Assembly: GCA_002293475.1 (NCBI GenBank)
Contig: DBDG01000071.1
Span: forward strand, 1-38,999
Reading direction: 5' to 3'
DNA length: 38,999 nt
DNA from: Lachnospiraceae bacterium UBA938
GTDB taxonomy: Bacteria; Bacillota; Clostridia; Lachnospirales; Lachnospiraceae
The first letter of the stretch is position 1; each line of letters begins with the position of its first letter. Positions 7,635 through 15,899 of the stretch are shown one piece after another. Position numbers and translations under genes: made by a program. Under the pieces are notes generated by a model that did not search any database, was not told the origin of the DNA, and saw only the letters and a program-made list of their open reading frames with translations.

Positions 7635-9086
7635 CTAAAAATTAGAATATATAAACGGGTTATAATCACTTCCGCTGATGGCAGCTATTGATAACAGAGT
7701 AATTAATGCCAAAATCATCCATCGTACAAAGGTGATGCCAACATGGCCGGCAAACCGTTTGGTATTTAAGGCTTTAACTATCGGCAGGCAACCGATGACG
7801 CCGATTATCCAAGTAAATGCATATTCTGCTGTCAGCCAATACGTATCTGTTCCAATGAGCGGATTGCCGTTGAGACCGAACATTGCCATAAAATATTTAA
7901 TTGCGTGCTGTTCTCCCGATGACCGAAACAATACCCAGCCCAGTAAGACACCCGTCAGCATATACAAGTTACTGATTACCGGCAGTCTGGCTATCCATTT
8001 TCCAAATCCGGTGATCTTTTCCAAAGTAATCAAGATAAAGAACAGCATCCCCCAACCGACAAAAGTCCAGCTTGCCCCATGCCACAAGCCAGTTAGGGCC
8101 CATACGGCAAAGAGGTTAAGGATTAGCCGCTTCTTGCTGTTTACCCGGCTTCCGCCCATGGGAATATAGACATAGTCACGAAACCATGTGGTCAGGGATA
8201 TATGCCATCGGCGCCAAAATTCGGAGATGGATCTGGCCATATAGGGGTAATTAAAGTTCTCGGGAAAATGAAAACCAAACAGCTTCCCCAAGCCTATGGC
8301 CATATCCGAGTAACCGGAGAAGTCAAAATATATCTGCAAGCCATAAGCTGCCGCACCGATCCAGGCCGCACTTACCGAAAGAGAGCCGGGGGCTTTATCA
8401 AAAGCAAAGTCAGCCGCCTGCGCCATTACATTGGCAATCAGTACCTTTTTCCCCAGCCCGGTAATGAAGCGGCTGATGCCTGATGAAAAATCATCCCCGT
8501 TAAAGCGGCGGTCTTCCAGCTCGTCGGCGATGGTCCCGTAGCGGATAATCGGCCCTTCCATCAACTGCGGAAACAAAGAAATATACAAAACGATCTGGGA
8601 AAACTTTCTTTGCGGCGGGACGGTTCTCCGGTAGACATCAATGGTGTATGAGAGTGCCTGAAAAGTAAAAAACGATATCCCGGCCGGCAGAACAAGCGAC
8701 GGAATCGAAAAATCAGCGGAAAGAAGCCGGTTCATATTACTGATGGCAAACGCCGTATATTTATAAAAAGCCAGCAGTCCCAGATCCATGATTATGGTCA
8801 TTACGAAGGCTGCTTTCCGTAACTTAGCCGGGTTCATCCCTCCGAAAGCGGTCTGCCTGTCAGCTTGGCTGTCAAGGGTCAGGCAGAGATAACCATAGCT
8901 CCAGTTTATCCCGATGCACAAAAGCATGATAAAAACATTGCGTGGCTCACCCCATGAATAAAAGAACAGGCTGGCCATCAGCAGCAGCATATTCTGTCTT
9001 CTTATATTATTGCGGAAGGCCATATAATTTAGAAGTAACAACAGTGGTAAGAAAAACATAAGAAAAACATAGCTATGGTATATCAT
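7635..9086 (-). CDS. MBOAT-family O-acyltransferase (AlgI/DltB type)
   Basis: A multi-pass membrane enzyme that moves an acyl group from a cytoplasmic donor across the membrane for polymer modification. The 483 residues include about ten membrane segments. The conserved blocks are FTFQALSYTIDVYR (140-153), FPQLMEGPIIRY (172-183), FDFSGYSDMAIGLGKLFG (254-271), EFWRRWHISLTTWFRDYVYIP (289-309) and GLWHGASW (333-340), with the catalytic His at 336. All key residues are present. The gene lies behind its own strong promoter and a 235-base spacer, and heads a subcluster with the DHHW protein, epimerase, DUF6056 protein, GDSL lipoprotein and glf. Its weak ribosome site (AGGA, well spaced) contrasts with the strong promoter. 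Confidence 0.93.
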   Translation of the reverse strand: MIYHSYVFLMFFLPLLLLLNYMAFRNNIRRQNMLLLMASLFFYSWGEPRNVFIMLLCIGINWSYGYLCLTLDSQADRQTAFGGMNPAKLRKAAFVMTIIMDLGLLAFYKYTAFAISNMNRLLSADFSIPSLVLPAGISFFTFQALSYTIDVYRRTVPPQRKFSQIVLYISLFPQLMEGPIIRYGTIADELEDRRFNGDDFSSGISRFITGLGKKVLIANVMAQAADFAFDKAPGSLSVSAAWIGAAAYGLQIYFDFSGYSDMAIGLGKLFGFHFPENFNYPYMARSISEFWRRWHISLTTWFRDYVYIPMGGSRVNSKKRLILNLFAVWALTGLWHGASWTFVGWGMLFFILITLEKITGFGKWIARLPVISNLYMLTGVLLGWVLFRSSGEQHAIKYFMAMFGLNGNPLIGTDTYWLTAEYAFTWIIGVIGCLPIVKALNTKRFAGHVGITFVRWMILALITLLSIAAISGSDYNPFIYSNF

Positions 9087-9171
9087 AATCTTTTGTCCTA
9101 TTCACGCCACGAAACATTTATCCTTGTTACGTGAGCAGATATTTATAAAAAATATAATAATAATTACTACT

Positions 9172-9185
9172 AATATTGCAATATT
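9172..9185. promoter_or_regulatory. 14-bp perfect palindrome over the MBOAT start site (possible operator)
   Basis: AATATTGCAATATT is a perfect palindrome that overlaps the -10 box and covers the predicted transcription start near 9176. The position suits a repressor site. The AT-rich surroundings make a chance origin possible. Confidence 0.35.
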
Positions 9186-9211
9186 TTAACACAATTTTGC
9201 ATTTATTTCAA
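9183..9211 (-). promoter_or_regulatory. Promoter for the MBOAT subcluster
   Basis: On the minus strand: TTGAAA (9211-9206), 17 bases, then TAAAAT (9188-9183), with TG one base before the -10 (extended -10). This is among the best sigma-A-type matches in the window and gives a leader of about 90 bases before the ATG at 9086. Confidence 0.7.
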
Positions 9212-9233
9212 TTCTGCTGACCCTAATTATCTA

Positions 9234-9324
9234 CTACTTAATTAATATATTGCTTTTTCTATCACCGCTGAGAATATCTTTTGCATCCGCTACTTCTTTT
9301 ATACCGGCGAAGAGGGGATATTTA
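9234..9324 (-). pseudogene. Remnant of a GT2 glycosyltransferase 3' end
   Basis: Reading the minus strand from 9326 in a frame different from the AT3 gene gives SKYPLFAGIKEVADAK, then DILSGD and so on to a TAG at 9236-9234. The intact GT2 protein encoded at 10522-11439 contains YSRFAGIKAAEAALDID in its C-terminal region. The shared FAGIK and the GGTATAAAAG bases beneath it suggest that this is the surviving tail of a second, deleted GT2 gene. No start or catalytic part is left. The match is short, so coincidence cannot be excluded. Confidence 0.4.
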
Positions 9325-10503
9325 CTGCTTATTCAACTTAGTAAAAAAACGAAATACCTTTTCAAATATATTATTTATAAATTCTGCCAGCTTCGTCAAC
9401 GCTGTTTCATAGCCAAAGAGATTCCAAAGTTTTATTCTTAAAAAATCAATCAGGGCACAGGCAACAAAAACCAAAAGCGTTAGCAGGATGGACATCAGAA
9501 TATCCTCCCTTTCAGCCAGCCAGTAATTGATATTAATCTTTTCCCAAAAATAGTGAGCTATGTTTCTATTGTTATGAATCAGATAAATCCCAAATGTCAG
9601 CTTTCCGAAGCAAGCTATAGATGAATTAAGAAATGAATTCTTAAATCGGCTATTTCTCCCCAAGAATAGCATAAACAATGATACCGAGGCTACCAAGGCC
9701 GGCAAAACGTTGGATTGATATAATTGCTGTGACATATTTATGAAATGCCCCTCCATGACCAACAAATTACCCAAGCCAACCTGCTCCAAGAAAATCATTG
9801 CAAATTCATAGAGTGGTATAATCATAATAGAACACAAATAAATATATCGCCATTTCTTTTGATGACCCTTAATCATACCGAATCTTTTAAGATATCCGCT
9901 TATAAAATACAAGTAGGCAAACCAGACGATACTAAAAGAACCGTTGTCTCCCAGCCATCCCTCAGTTCCTAAAAATGTAGGTATGACACTGAAAAAAACG
10001 CTTAACAGGATCAGTAATCTCAGATACTCATATTGCTTCATCCTACTTATTAGTATATTAAAATATGGAAATAAGAAATACATGCCAATATATACCGTAA
10101 AAAACCAATACTCTCTGCTCGTTACCGGAAGCAGTACATTGCGCCAGCTGCTGCTTACCTCGCTACCCAATATATATTGAATAATTAACCTAAAAGCAAT
10201 AGAATAGAATAATACCGGAAAATAAAGTGATAACACTCTTTTCACGTTAAACTTGGAATCCACCAGAAAATACGCAGATATTAATACCATGACATTATTT
10301 CCTGTCATGCATAATCCATAGATAGCCCGGGCTATGAAATATGTGACAGAACCCTGAGGTATTTCTCCAAATACATTGGTCTTAACAAGGGCATGTAGCA
10401 TAACAATCGTAAACATTGAGATGACACGCAGAAGTTCTATCGAAAGATTACGATTTGATACAATAAATCCTGTGCCGCCTATAAATGTGTCAGTTTGTTT
10501 CAT
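9322..10503 (-). CDS. Acyltransferase family 3 membrane protein (sugar O-acyltransferase)
   Basis: A 393-residue protein with about ten membrane helices. The N-terminal LSIELLRVISMFTIVMLHAL carries the family's Arg26 and His37, which are needed for acyl transfer. Enzymes of this family (OafA, WecH) move acetyl or similar groups onto glycans or lipid-linked sugars at the membrane. It follows the GT2 gene by 18 bases. A purine-rich AGGAGA lies about 14 bases before the ATG, farther than usual, but an in-frame stop just upstream makes 10503 the first possible start. The protein has a short basic C-terminal tail. It is only distantly similar to the other AT3 protein at 25672-26703, so the two probably act on different positions. 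Confidence 0.9.
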   Translation of the reverse strand: MKQTDTFIGGTGFIVSNRNLSIELLRVISMFTIVMLHALVKTNVFGEIPQGSVTYFIARAIYGLCMTGNNVMVLISAYFLVDSKFNVKRVLSLYFPVLFYSIAFRLIIQYILGSEVSSSWRNVLLPVTSREYWFFTVYIGMYFLFPYFNILISRMKQYEYLRLLILLSVFFSVIPTFLGTEGWLGDNGSFSIVWFAYLYFISGYLKRFGMIKGHQKKWRYIYLCSIMIIPLYEFAMIFLEQVGLGNLLVMEGHFINMSQQLYQSNVLPALVASVSLFMLFLGRNSRFKNSFLNSSIACFGKLTFGIYLIHNNRNIAHYFWEKININYWLAEREDILMSILLTLLVFVACALIDFLRIKLWNLFGYETALTKLAEFINNIFEKVFRFFTKLNKQ

Positions 10504-10521
10504 AAAATATTAACTAATCTC

Positions 10522-11439
10522 CTAGCCTCTTTTCATATTTAATTGCCTTTTCCATCGCCAATGGATCACTGCAGCCGGAAAGTATAAAATATAAAATAAT
10601 CTTCTGCTATCAATATCTAAAGCTGCTTCCGCTGCTTTTATACCAGCAAAGCGGGAATAAATAATATACAGCAGAATCATTTTCATCCTGACTTTGGCGC
10701 ATACCCGCCGGTCATTAATAAATAAAGCCGACCGTAACATCATTCCTCGCGGCGAATTCACCTTCATGGCTCTGCCGGTCCTGGTCAGGCCGCCTTCCTG
10801 ATAATCACAGATATATATCCCTTTATTGATGTGGACCATGTCATATTTTTGTGACATGGCAATCCATACGGCATCTTCCGGCATGAATTTTTCCCCCGGG
10901 TACTCTGTGAAGGGGAACTCTTTTAAGGTATCCGTATAAAACACTTCTGCCTTGTCTCCGCCGATATTACCGTTTATCCTGATATCAACATAATTAGCCG
11001 TCTCTTCTGCTTTCCGGAAATATGCCGTATTGACCTTACCTTGGGAATCATGGCGCAGATAACTGAATCCGCAAAGGTTTTGGACATGCCTTAGCTGATC
11101 ATATTTATCCGCATAATAGTAAACCGTCGCAACAGCATCCGGGGTCAGGTAATCATCACTGTCGACAATAAAGGTCAGGGTTTCTGCAATCATCTTGATT
11201 CCGGTGTTTAATGCCGTATGCTTGCCGCCGTTTTCTTTCTTTGCGTATGTCAGTCTTATCTTAGCCTGCCCGAGCCATTCCTGAACCAGTTCTTCGGTTT
11301 CGTCCGTGCTTCCGTCATCGATAATCATCCAAGTAAAAGCTTGGCAGCTTTGCCCGACCAAGCTTTGGTACAGCTGCCCTAGGGTATGAGCCCGGTTATA
11401 GGTGGGCGTTATAATGGCCAGTGTATTTTGGCTGTTCAT
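10522..11439 (-). CDS. GT2 family glycosyltransferase
   Basis: A cytoplasmic GT-A enzyme adding one sugar to the lipid-linked repeat. Residues 9-16 (IITPTYNR) and DDGSTD (41-46) form the nucleotide site, DSDD (93-96) binds the metal, and PGEKFMPEDAVW in the middle is typical of this GT2 subgroup, with the acidic ED near the acceptor. The 305-residue length is normal. The ATG overlaps the stop of the preceding GT4 gene in an ATGA junction, so the two are coupled. Donor and acceptor cannot be read from the sequence. The C-terminal region (YSRFAGIKAAEAA) resembles the remnant at 9234-9324. Confidence 0.9.
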   Translation of the reverse strand: MNSQNTLAIITPTYNRAHTLGQLYQSLVGQSCQAFTWMIIDDGSTDETEELVQEWLGQAKIRLTYAKKENGGKHTALNTGIKMIAETLTFIVDSDDYLTPDAVATVYYYADKYDQLRHVQNLCGFSYLRHDSQGKVNTAYFRKAEETANYVDIRINGNIGGDKAEVFYTDTLKEFPFTEYPGEKFMPEDAVWIAMSQKYDMVHINKGIYICDYQEGGLTRTGRAMKVNSPRGMMLRSALFINDRRVCAKVRMKMILLYIIYSRFAGIKAAEAALDIDSRRLFYILYFPAAVIHWRWKRQLNMKRG

Positions 11440-12485
11440 AAGGTCACCAACTCTAAATATTGATCGGCAATCTCTTTGAGGCTATATTTTTGCTTTACCG
11501 CCACACTGTTGACCGAGATTTTTTCCATCAGCCTTGCATCATTAATCAGCCTTTCCATAGCTTCCGCCAGTTTTGCCTTATCCCCCACCGGTACCAACAG
11601 GCCATTCACTTCATGTTCGATCATCATCTTTGCTCCGCCGATGGGGCAGTCTGTGGAAATAACCGGTAAGCCCATGGCCAGTGCTTCAAGCATCGAATTG
11701 GAAATCCCCTCATAATCAGATGAAGAAACATACATAGCGGCATCTACGACCGCGTTTTTCACATCTGCCGAAAAACCTTGAAACACTACGGCATCCGCTA
11801 TACCCGCTTCCAAAGTGTATTGTCGTAAATCATCTTCCAAATAACCCACTCCGTAGATATGCAGCTGGTAATCGGGATGATGCCGGGAAATCAAGGCAAA
11901 GGCTTCCAATAAAAGCCGATGGTTCTTCTGCGCTTCCAGCCTTCCGACAGCTACGATGACTTTTTTCCGCTCCCCGGTATAGCGGTCAGGGATATGGTCA
12001 TCCACCGGGTTGGGGATGACGCAAGCCTTCTTGTTGATTTTCTTGGAAAAAAAGGCGGCTGCGTCGGGGGTCTGATAGACAACTCGTTCAGCAAAGCCAT
12101 AAGCCCAGCGGAACAGCAGTTTATGGGGACTTTTATGCGGGTCGATCCGCTCAGCAACCAGTAAATGATGGGGAATTCCCAATGTAGTAACCACAGAAAA
12201 AAACGCGCCCATAGTACTGAACGCAAATATGTGGCAGCCGCTGTTGTTCCGGTAATATTTACGCATATCAATGAGCCGGCGGATAATGACCCCGATATTG
12301 CCCTTGCTGGCAGGCGCGATGCTGACGACCTCGACCTGCGGGGCCAGTTCGTAGGCAACCCGGTTCCCGGCAAACAATAATACCGCAACCTCAATACCCC
12401 GGCCGATGTATTCATTCGCCAGTAATGAGATGACTCTTTCGGTACCGCCGCCGGCCATGTCCGGAACTACAAAGATGATTTTCAC
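11436..12485 (-). CDS. GT4 family glycosyltransferase
   Basis: A cytoplasmic retaining GT-B enzyme. The N-terminal MAGGGTERVI loop (10-19) is the usual acceptor-side glycine-rich turn. VAVGRLEAQKNHRLLLEAF begins the C-terminal donor domain, and EGISNSMLEALAMGLPVI carries the paired glutamates that hold the nucleotide sugar. The start is GTG at 12485: AGGAGA lies six bases before it but only three before an alternative TTG at 12488. The 349-residue protein is full length. It follows the preceding GT4 by 18 bases and overlaps the next GT2 by 4. Related enzymes transfer GalNAc, galactose or glucose; the actual sugar is unknown. Confidence 0.9.
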   Translation of the reverse strand: MKIIFVVPDMAGGGTERVISLLANEYIGRGIEVAVLLFAGNRVAYELAPQVEVVSIAPASKGNIGVIIRRLIDMRKYYRNNSGCHIFAFSTMGAFFSVVTTLGIPHHLLVAERIDPHKSPHKLLFRWAYGFAERVVYQTPDAAAFFSKKINKKACVIPNPVDDHIPDRYTGERKKVIVAVGRLEAQKNHRLLLEAFALISRHHPDYQLHIYGVGYLEDDLRQYTLEAGIADAVVFQGFSADVKNAVVDAAMYVSSSDYEGISNSMLEALAMGLPVISTDCPIGGAKMMIEHEVNGLLVPVGDKAKLAEAMERLINDARLMEKISVNSVAVKQKYSLKEIADQYLELVTL

Positions 12486-12503
12486 CAACTGTCTCCTTCT
12501 TAC

Positions 12504-13664
12504 TTACTTATTTTTAGGTTCTTGTCCAAACCTCTCTAAGATCTGACATATACTGTGATAATACTGCTCAAACTGAAAAGCTTCCGCCGCATGTTCATAA
12601 GCGTTCCTGCCCATCGTTTTTAAGACTTCCCGGTCGCTGATAATCTGTTCCATCTTTTCAACCAGATCTTCCAAGGAGCGGTCACGGAAAACATAGCCGG
12701 TTTCACCTTGTTTGATATAGGAAGCGGTTCCGTTGTCTGAACCGCCGATGGCCGGAACCGAAAACGACATGGCTTCCAGATGACTGATCAAGGCCGGTTC
12801 GCCCGAGCTCGGGCCGACAAAAAGATCAGACTTTTTATACTCGGCATTTATCTGGCTCTTATTTAGATTGCATTGCAAGGTCACATAATCATCAAGCCGA
12901 TGTTCCCTGATATAATGAGCCAGGCTGTCATATATCTTTTGATGAAATTCATTAGAGAGTTCCCCGGCAATCCGCAGATGGATATCCGGGTACTTGTCCT
13001 TCAGGATCTCTACGGCCTTAAGCATGAGGGGAAGATTCTTCCGCTCTTCATATTTCCCGACCGTAAATATATTAATCCTTCCCCCTTGAAAATACTCCTT
13101 CTCCTCCGGGGTAACTTGTGGTTCGACCAGAAAGGGAGCCCAGAAAGCATCCTCATCCTCCGTTTTCCCGCTAAAATCGGTTCCTATCGTCAAGCAGGGC
13201 GTAATCCAATACCGAGGCGTCAGTTTTCTGACGATCTTATGTAGCAGATCCTGCTTCAGCGGCTCGCCCCAGATCGGATTAAGCCTATATAGGCACACCG
13301 GAATATGATAGTACTGGCATATCGCATAGGTGAAGACCGAATAAAGGGAACGTTCGCGCGTAATGACAATATCCGGCTTGAACCGCTTGATCTGAGCCGC
13401 CAGCTTAAAGAGGGGCGGAAAGCCGCATTTTACTTTTAAGTTTATTGCCATCGGATTGGAGCGGGCCAATATGTGGACATAAATATAATCAAAAAACCGG
13501 TAAATCAGCGAATACCCGATTACCGTTGGCTCAATATCCGTGTAATCTTCTATCCGGCCGGCGTATTGGCTACAAAACAACACTTCGTCGCCATGCTTCA
13601 GCCATCCCCGCACAATACCGTTCATGTTGGTGTGATAACGATGGGCCATGTACATTACTTTCAT
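12504..13664 (-). CDS. GT4-like family glycosyltransferase
   Basis: A 386-residue GT-B protein. The C-terminal donor domain is clear: IFTVGKYEERKNLPLMLKAVEILKD, then GPSSGEPALISHLEAMSFSVPAIGGSDNGTA with the donor-site glutamates. The N-terminal domain lacks the usual GG-turn and starts MKVMYMAHRYHTN, so the acceptor side is divergent. It lies 37 bases after the GT-D gene, whose product is often a partner in sequential sugar addition. A GGAGG ribosome site ten bases upstream supports the ATG. No membrane segment is predicted; the enzyme should act at the inner face of the membrane. Confidence 0.85.
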   Translation of the reverse strand: MKVMYMAHRYHTNMNGIVRGWLKHGDEVLFCSQYAGRIEDYTDIEPTVIGYSLIYRFFDYIYVHILARSNPMAINLKVKCGFPPLFKLAAQIKRFKPDIVITRERSLYSVFTYAICQYYHIPVCLYRLNPIWGEPLKQDLLHKIVRKLTPRYWITPCLTIGTDFSGKTEDEDAFWAPFLVEPQVTPEEKEYFQGGRINIFTVGKYEERKNLPLMLKAVEILKDKYPDIHLRIAGELSNEFHQKIYDSLAHYIREHRLDDYVTLQCNLNKSQINAEYKKSDLFVGPSSGEPALISHLEAMSFSVPAIGGSDNGTASYIKQGETGYVFRDRSLEDLVEKMEQIISDREVLKTMGRNAYEHAAEAFQFEQYYHSICQILERFGQEPKNK

Positions 13665-13701
13665 TTCCCTGGGTCCTCCCTGCCTCCGCGCTAGAGTTAT
13701 A

Positions 13702-14577
13702 CTAGTTCACTATTATTTTTATCTGGGACAGATATTCCTCATACCCGGCAGCCCGGTTTTCCGCTTCGGTGGTATAGCCATGCTTCGCTAGCAGCAGTTT
13801 TTTGTCAGTGCCCTTAAGATACCACTCATATTCCATATCCAGATTGCCGATATCAATCACCCGGTAACCTTTTAAAAAGAGTTCTTCCGCTAAAAGCTTC
13901 GATGTTACGCCTATCGCGAGCAAAAACAGCCGGTCATTTCCATAGCTTACACATGCTTCCAGTATCTTGGCGTAAGACTGCATGGCATCCTTCGGCGGAC
14001 AGATGATCCTTTCCACGCTTTTAGCCGAAAGGAACAGGTCATTGCCGGCTCCGCTATGGCTTGTTGTTCCTTCCACAACCACGACATCCATATTATCCCA
14101 TATTTTTTTTATTTTATCAATCCAGCATTTACAAGGGGTTTTGTCATGAAATATATAATAAAAGCGCGGAAGGAATGCATTGGCATAAATCCGCTCCCTG
14201 CTGCAATAGCGGTGATAAAACCGCCGGCAGAACAATAGGTGATCTTTCCAAAATCTCTGGCTCTGCTGCTGATAGCTTTCCACGCCCTCAAAAATATCCG
14301 GCAAAGATACCATCAGATCATCGTAAGGATAGGCTATAATCCGTTTCAGCCCGTCAGCTATTTCCGTGGTGTTTTTCTGGGTATGGATATCTTTCCCCCT
14401 TATTACCATGATTTCACCGTCGCCAAAGCGAACCAGGCTCTTTTGCGTCGTGAGCAATTCATCTATCGTTTCCTCTACCGACATGACCTTGAGGGGGTTT
14501 TTTATTATTTTTCGGTACAGCCAGTCATACAGGTCGGCTAAAATTACTTTTATTACGTCCTTGATCCTGTTCTTCAA
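13702..14577 (-). CDS. GT-D fold glycosyltransferase (DUF1792/GT101 type)
   Basis: The N-terminal half has SVEETIDELL followed by LVRFGDGEIMVIRG. D53-G-E55 is the DxE metal/donor motif of the GT-D fold, first described for the third glucosyltransferase of Fap1-type adhesin glycosylation in streptococci. LPDIFEG and the later VVVEGTTSHSGAGNDLF and LFLLAIGVTSKLLAEEL are characteristic of the family. At 291 residues it is a stand-alone domain. The start is a TTG in a TTGA overlap with the stop of the preceding GT4 gene, with AGGGGG seven bases ahead, so translation is coupled. In a capsule-like locus it would add a hexose to a nascent glycan. Glucose is the precedent, but it is not shown here. 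Confidence 0.85.
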   Translation of the reverse strand: MKNRIKDVIKVILADLYDWLYRKIIKNPLKVMSVEETIDELLTTQKSLVRFGDGEIMVIRGKDIHTQKNTTEIADGLKRIIAYPYDDLMVSLPDIFEGVESYQQQSQRFWKDHLLFCRRFYHRYCSRERIYANAFLPRFYYIFHDKTPCKCWIDKIKKIWDNMDVVVVEGTTSHSGAGNDLFLSAKSVERIICPPKDAMQSYAKILEACVSYGNDRLFLLAIGVTSKLLAEELFLKGYRVIDIGNLDMEYEWYLKGTDKKLLLAKHGYTTEAENRAAGYEEYLSQIKIIVN

Positions 14578-15782
14578 ACCTCGCCCCCCTTATATAGCCG
14601 CACCAGTTTTGTGCAATATTCCTCCACCGTATCAAAATCAACTTTCCGGCAGTTCTCGCTATATCGCTGCTGCCGCTCTTGGTCGGCCCATAAGGCCGCT
14701 ATCTCTTCCGTAAGAGCCGTAGCGTTTCCGCCTTCAAATAGTTCTCCGGTGAACCCCGGCGTCAAGAGCTCCGGCGTGCCACCAAGCGCCGAGCCGATTA
14801 CCGGTGTCCCGTTCACCAGCGATTCCATTACCGTAAATGGACAATTTTCATAACACTCAGACGGAAAAACGCTAAAACGAGCGGCAGCAATCAGGTCGGA
14901 CAATGTTGTACCGCTCAGAAAACCATGATCCTTAATATTATCACAGGACGCTATCTGCTCTGCATAGGGACCAGAGCCGGCAAAGCAAAACGGGATATCC
15001 GGCAAGGCTTGGCAGGCTTTCAGCAGCGTTGCTATGCCTTTTTCCAAGGAATAGCGGCCAAAATAAAGGACATAATCATCTTTTGGCCGGTCTTCCTGCG
15101 CGGGCCGGTCAACAAAATTAGGCATCACCATCGTCTTTTTCTTTAAAACCGGATCCGTATCCAGCTTATCTTTCAGGAAGGCACTGGGGCAGATGATCCT
15201 ATCAATCCGGCGGTATGTCCGCAGCCGCTTATATAGGACGGCTTCCGTCGCACCGAGCAGGCTTTTGGCTCGCGAACCATGAATACAACGGTTCTTAATA
15301 CAACGTCCATAACCATATTCCAAGCACTGAACACAGCGTTCACCGGTGAGCGGATTCTGCATTAGATGATTAGGGCATACTAGCTGGCTATCATGGGCAG
15401 TATAAATAACCGTAATTGGATGTCCCGACTGTCGGCTATATTTTTTGATCTCATATAGGATCGACGGGGTCAGCTGAAAATTAAAATTATTGAGATGAAC
15501 CGCATCGGGGCCAAACTGGTTAAGTACTTTGCGGATCTTTTGCCTTGCTTCCACTGAATAGATAATCTTAAAAGGATAGATTATTTTCTTTAATTTTCCC
15601 GTATGAAAATCCATGTCGGCGGTGTAGCTTTCGGCCTGATTACCTACCACCCGTCCTTCATGTTCCATCCCGAAATACTGCACTTCATGGCCCATCTGCT
15701 GCAACTGCCCGCCAACCTTAAATACATATGTTTCTGAACCTCCGTTCGGGTGCAGAAACTTGTTTACTATCAAAACTTTCAT
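14574..15782 (-). CDS. GT4 family glycosyltransferase with Cys-rich insert
   Basis: A 402-residue GT-B enzyme. The N-terminus HPNGGSETYVF (12-22) is the acceptor-side glycine turn. A cysteine cluster follows in the middle, with several Cys within about 35 residues starting at QLVCPNHL, a feature of one GT4 subgroup. The donor domain runs from YVLYFGRYSLEKGIATLLKA to NCPFTVMESLVNGTPVIGSALGGTPELL, with the conserved glutamates present. A 117-base AT-rich spacer with a TATAAT box precedes it, so it may start its own transcript. Its stop overlaps the GT-D gene. Confidence 0.88.
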   Translation of the reverse strand: MKVLIVNKFLHPNGGSETYVFKVGGQLQQMGHEVQYFGMEHEGRVVGNQAESYTADMDFHTGKLKKIIYPFKIIYSVEARQKIRKVLNQFGPDAVHLNNFNFQLTPSILYEIKKYSRQSGHPITVIYTAHDSQLVCPNHLMQNPLTGERCVQCLEYGYGRCIKNRCIHGSRAKSLLGATEAVLYKRLRTYRRIDRIICPSAFLKDKLDTDPVLKKKTMVMPNFVDRPAQEDRPKDDYVLYFGRYSLEKGIATLLKACQALPDIPFCFAGSGPYAEQIASCDNIKDHGFLSGTTLSDLIAAARFSVFPSECYENCPFTVMESLVNGTPVIGSALGGTPELLTPGFTGELFEGGNATALTEEIAALWADQERQQRYSENCRKVDFDTVEEYCTKLVRLYKGGEV

Positions 15783-15850
15783 GATTTGTAATTACCTATA
15801 TTGTGTCTTATTATGTTTATCTTAAATATAGCTTCATTACTATCCTAATC

Positions 15851-15880
15851 ATTATACTATATTTTATTACAACAATACTA
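15851..15880 (-). promoter_or_regulatory. Candidate internal promoter
   Basis: A perfect TATAAT on the minus strand (15856-15851) lies in the 117-base spacer before the GT4 gene at 15782. The -35 region is poor (AGTATT at 17 bases), so the call rests mainly on the -10 and the AT-rich setting. Confidence 0.4.
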
Positions 15881-15899
15881 TTTTCTTAATATAAATCAG

